Positions 4,354 to 5,720 of a DNA stretch of 5,720 bases are shown piece by piece (position 1 is the first letter of the stretch; each line of letters starts with the position of its first letter). Below the pieces are notes generated by a model that searched no databases, had not been told where the DNA came from, and saw only the letters and a list, made by a program, of their open reading frames with translations. Made by a program: the position numbers and the translations under genes. This DNA comes from a bacterium (GTDB lineage Bacteria > Patescibacteriota > Minisyncoccia > UBA6257 > 2-01-FULL-56-20). The stretch spans positions 1-5,720 of the forward strand of contig JAJXYP010000050.1 in assembly GCA_021780545.1 (NCBI GenBank), in the 5' to 3' direction.

Positions 4354-5720
4354 CTATCCCCCGCCGCCGCGGAAAAAGGCGCCGCCGCCGATCCCGCGAA
4401 ACGCTCCGCCGGCGGCGCCGGTTACAACCGCCGTCGTTGCGCCGCCCGACACTGTCTGAACAATCACTTGATCGCCCGCTGCGACGCCGGAAACAATTTC
4501 CGTCATGGTATCGTTCGAAACGCCAACCGTTACCGGGACCGTTTTTGTTCCCCCAGGAATCGCAATACCGCCCGACGTACTCGAAGCAATTTCACCAATA
4601 GAAAGTGGCGACGCGGGCTCAAGAACATAGCTGGTCGTTCCCTGTTTGTGCACCGCGGCATTCGGAAGCGCGATAACATTCGAAGCGACCTGCGTCACAA
4701 TGGCCGCATTCACGCTCATTCCGGGCTTAACGACATTCGTCGAGCTTGTGTCCGCCGGCTGGTTGAAATCGATCTGTACGTTGTAATTCACGACGCCGGC
4801 CGACACCGTCCCCACCGGATCGATTTCCGCGACGGTTCCAGCGAGCGTCAGATTCGGCAAGGCGTCAAAGGTAAGCGTCGCCTTGTCGCCGAGGGCGACC
4901 TTCGCGGCATCAACTTCGTTGAGCGTAACTTCCGCCAGCTTGCCGTCGCTCACAATGCTCACAGCCGGCGACGGCACCGAAGCACCGACGACCGACGGAA
5001 CCGAAGACACAATCCCCGCGACCGGAGCGCGGATCGTATCGTACGCCAGATTCTGCTGGGCCGTCTGGAGCGCCAGCTGCGCGTTCTCGATGCCGATATT
5101 CTGCGACTGGACTGTCAGCGCGTCCGGTCCGACTGTCAGCTGGTTGAGAGTCGCCTGTGCCTGTGCAAGCGACTGTTGCGCCGTTCCAATCGCCTGGCTG
5201 TCGTTCGCTATCGTCGTAATCGCAGTGATGAGATTTATAAGGTCGGCGTTTATGGTATTGGTATAACTCCCAAAATTCGCCTGGAACGTCGCCGTGATCG
5301 AAGGCAGCGACTGGAGGCCGGCGGCTGTCGGATAATTCGTGGTAACGTAATTCAGAAGATCGCTTCCCGCCTTCACTGTCGCACTGATTGTCTTCACGGT
5401 ATTTTCTGTTTCGGCAAAAAGCGCGTCGAGCGAAGCCGGCGAAGCCGTGCGGCTCGTCGCATGGAAATCATTCAAATTCTGCTGATAGACCGTCACGGCC
5501 GCCTGGTATTCCGCTTCCAGTTTGATTGCATAAGGTTCCGCGCTCGCCTGGAGATAGCTCGGCATCAGGTTCGCGTAGGCATCCGGATTAGTATGTGTTT
5601 TATCAACCTGCGTGCCAATCATGAAGTTCTGCAGATCGGCCATGATTGCCTGCAAATCGACGAATGTGTTCGCGACCGTGTTGAAGCCGCCCTCGTAATC
5701 CTTGGCGAGCGACGTCGATG
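4354..5720 (-). CDS. MacA/HlyD-family efflux adaptor subunit, 5' end outside the window (454 complete codons visible)
   Basis: The extracytoplasmic adaptor of the tripartite system. The frame stays open to the right edge: the codons before the TTG at 5655 read SLAKDYEGGFNTVAN, so the membrane anchor and first lipoyl half lie outside. Numbering from the first complete codon (5718): a long helical region at about 1-226 with Ala/Gln/Leu-rich coiled coil at 175-226 (AQQSLAQAQATLNQL); second lipoyl half TIRAPVAGIV (228-237); a beta-barrel from about 258 (AEVTLNEVDA, GDKATLTFDALPN, GTVAEIDPVGTV, VKPGMSVNAAI); a membrane-proximal domain at about 394-422 (VTVGVSNDTMTEIVSG, GDQVIV); and a Gly-rich tail (427-454, GGAFRGIGGGAFFRGGGG). 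The visible part already exceeds whole E. coli MacA (about 371 aa), mainly in the helices. NEVDAAKVALGDKATLTFDA and NDTMTEIVSG look typical of Patescibacterial adaptors. The stop is TAG. This is probably the first gene of the operon, with its promoter outside. Confidence 0.93.
   Translation of the reverse strand, partial: STSLAKDYEGGFNTVANTFVDLQAIMADLQNFMIGTQVDKTHTNPDAYANLMPSYLQASAEPYAIKLEAEYQAAVTVYQQNLNDFHATSRTASPASLDALFAETENTVKTISATVKAGSDLLNYVTTNYPTAAGLQSLPSITATFQANFGSYTNTINADLINLITAITTIANDSQAIGTAQQSLAQAQATLNQLTVGPDALTVQSQNIGIENAQLALQTAQQNLAYDTIRAPVAGIVSSVPSVVGASVPSPAVSIVSDGKLAEVTLNEVDAAKVALGDKATLTFDALPNLTLAGTVAEIDPVGTVSAGVVNYNVQIDFNQPADTSSTNVVKPGMSVNAAIVTQVASNVIALPNAAVHKQGTTSYVLEPASPLSIGEIASSTSGGIAIPGGTKTVPVTVGVSNDTMTEIVSGVAAGDQVIVQTVSGGATTAVVTGAAGGAFRGIGGGAFFRGGGG

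Noticed and set aside
4357..4425. GCC/GCG repeats at the end of the adaptor gene as a possible tandem repeat element
   Set aside because: The repetition is explained by runs of Gly and Ala codons in the Gly-rich tail, and no exact repeat unit is maintained.
3900..4601. Plus-strand open frame of 233 codons across the ATPase and adaptor genes
   Set aside because: It lies antisense to two genes with full family motifs, its product is Arg-rich and low-complexity as expected from the complement of GC-rich coding DNA, and it has no promoter or ribosome site.

Overview
The window looks like chromosomal DNA from a GC-rich Candidate Phyla Radiation bacterium (Patescibacteria, most likely Parcubacteria-type). 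This rests on recognising the proteins, not on a marker gene. The adaptor / ATPase / MacB-like permease set, with its very long helical adaptor, and the multi-spanning DUF2914 protein both read like versions I associate with that group. TAA, TAG and TGA all serve as stops (TGA closes the DUF2914 gene), so the code is standard and UGA is not recoded. There are no RNA genes, insertion sequences, CRISPR arrays or phage genes.

Left part (1-1859). A short minus-strand gene for a helical-hairpin protein (26-307) is divergent from a 66-residue plus-strand gene of unknown function (451-651). The 143-bp gap between them carries a promoter for each side. A perfect 7-bp inverted repeat lies over each predicted -35 element, and a third GC-rich inverted repeat sits between them. 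The 66-residue gene has a perfect Shine-Dalgarno and its own terminator (664-710). It is followed by a seven-helix membrane protein with a C-terminal DUF2914 domain (744-1859), whose promoter abuts the terminator.

Right part (1909-5720). Four minus-strand genes form one operon, read from the right edge leftwards: a MacA/HlyD-type adaptor (5' end outside the window), a MacB-type ATPase, a MacB/FtsX-type permease, and a small membrane-anchored Gly-rich protein with a beta-rich domain. Gaps are 22, 8 and 18 nt, and none of the three internal starts has a Shine-Dalgarno, so translational coupling is likely. The first three make a tripartite ABC exporter or mechanotransmission complex. The fourth is a probable accessory that shares a Gly/Phe/Arg-rich low-complexity style with the adaptor's tail. 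The operon converges on the DUF2914 gene across 49 bp holding two hairpins without T-tracts.

The ABC operon is of a recognised type. The less ordinary parts are the divergent regulatory region with its self-contained small gene, and two starts that look leaderless.
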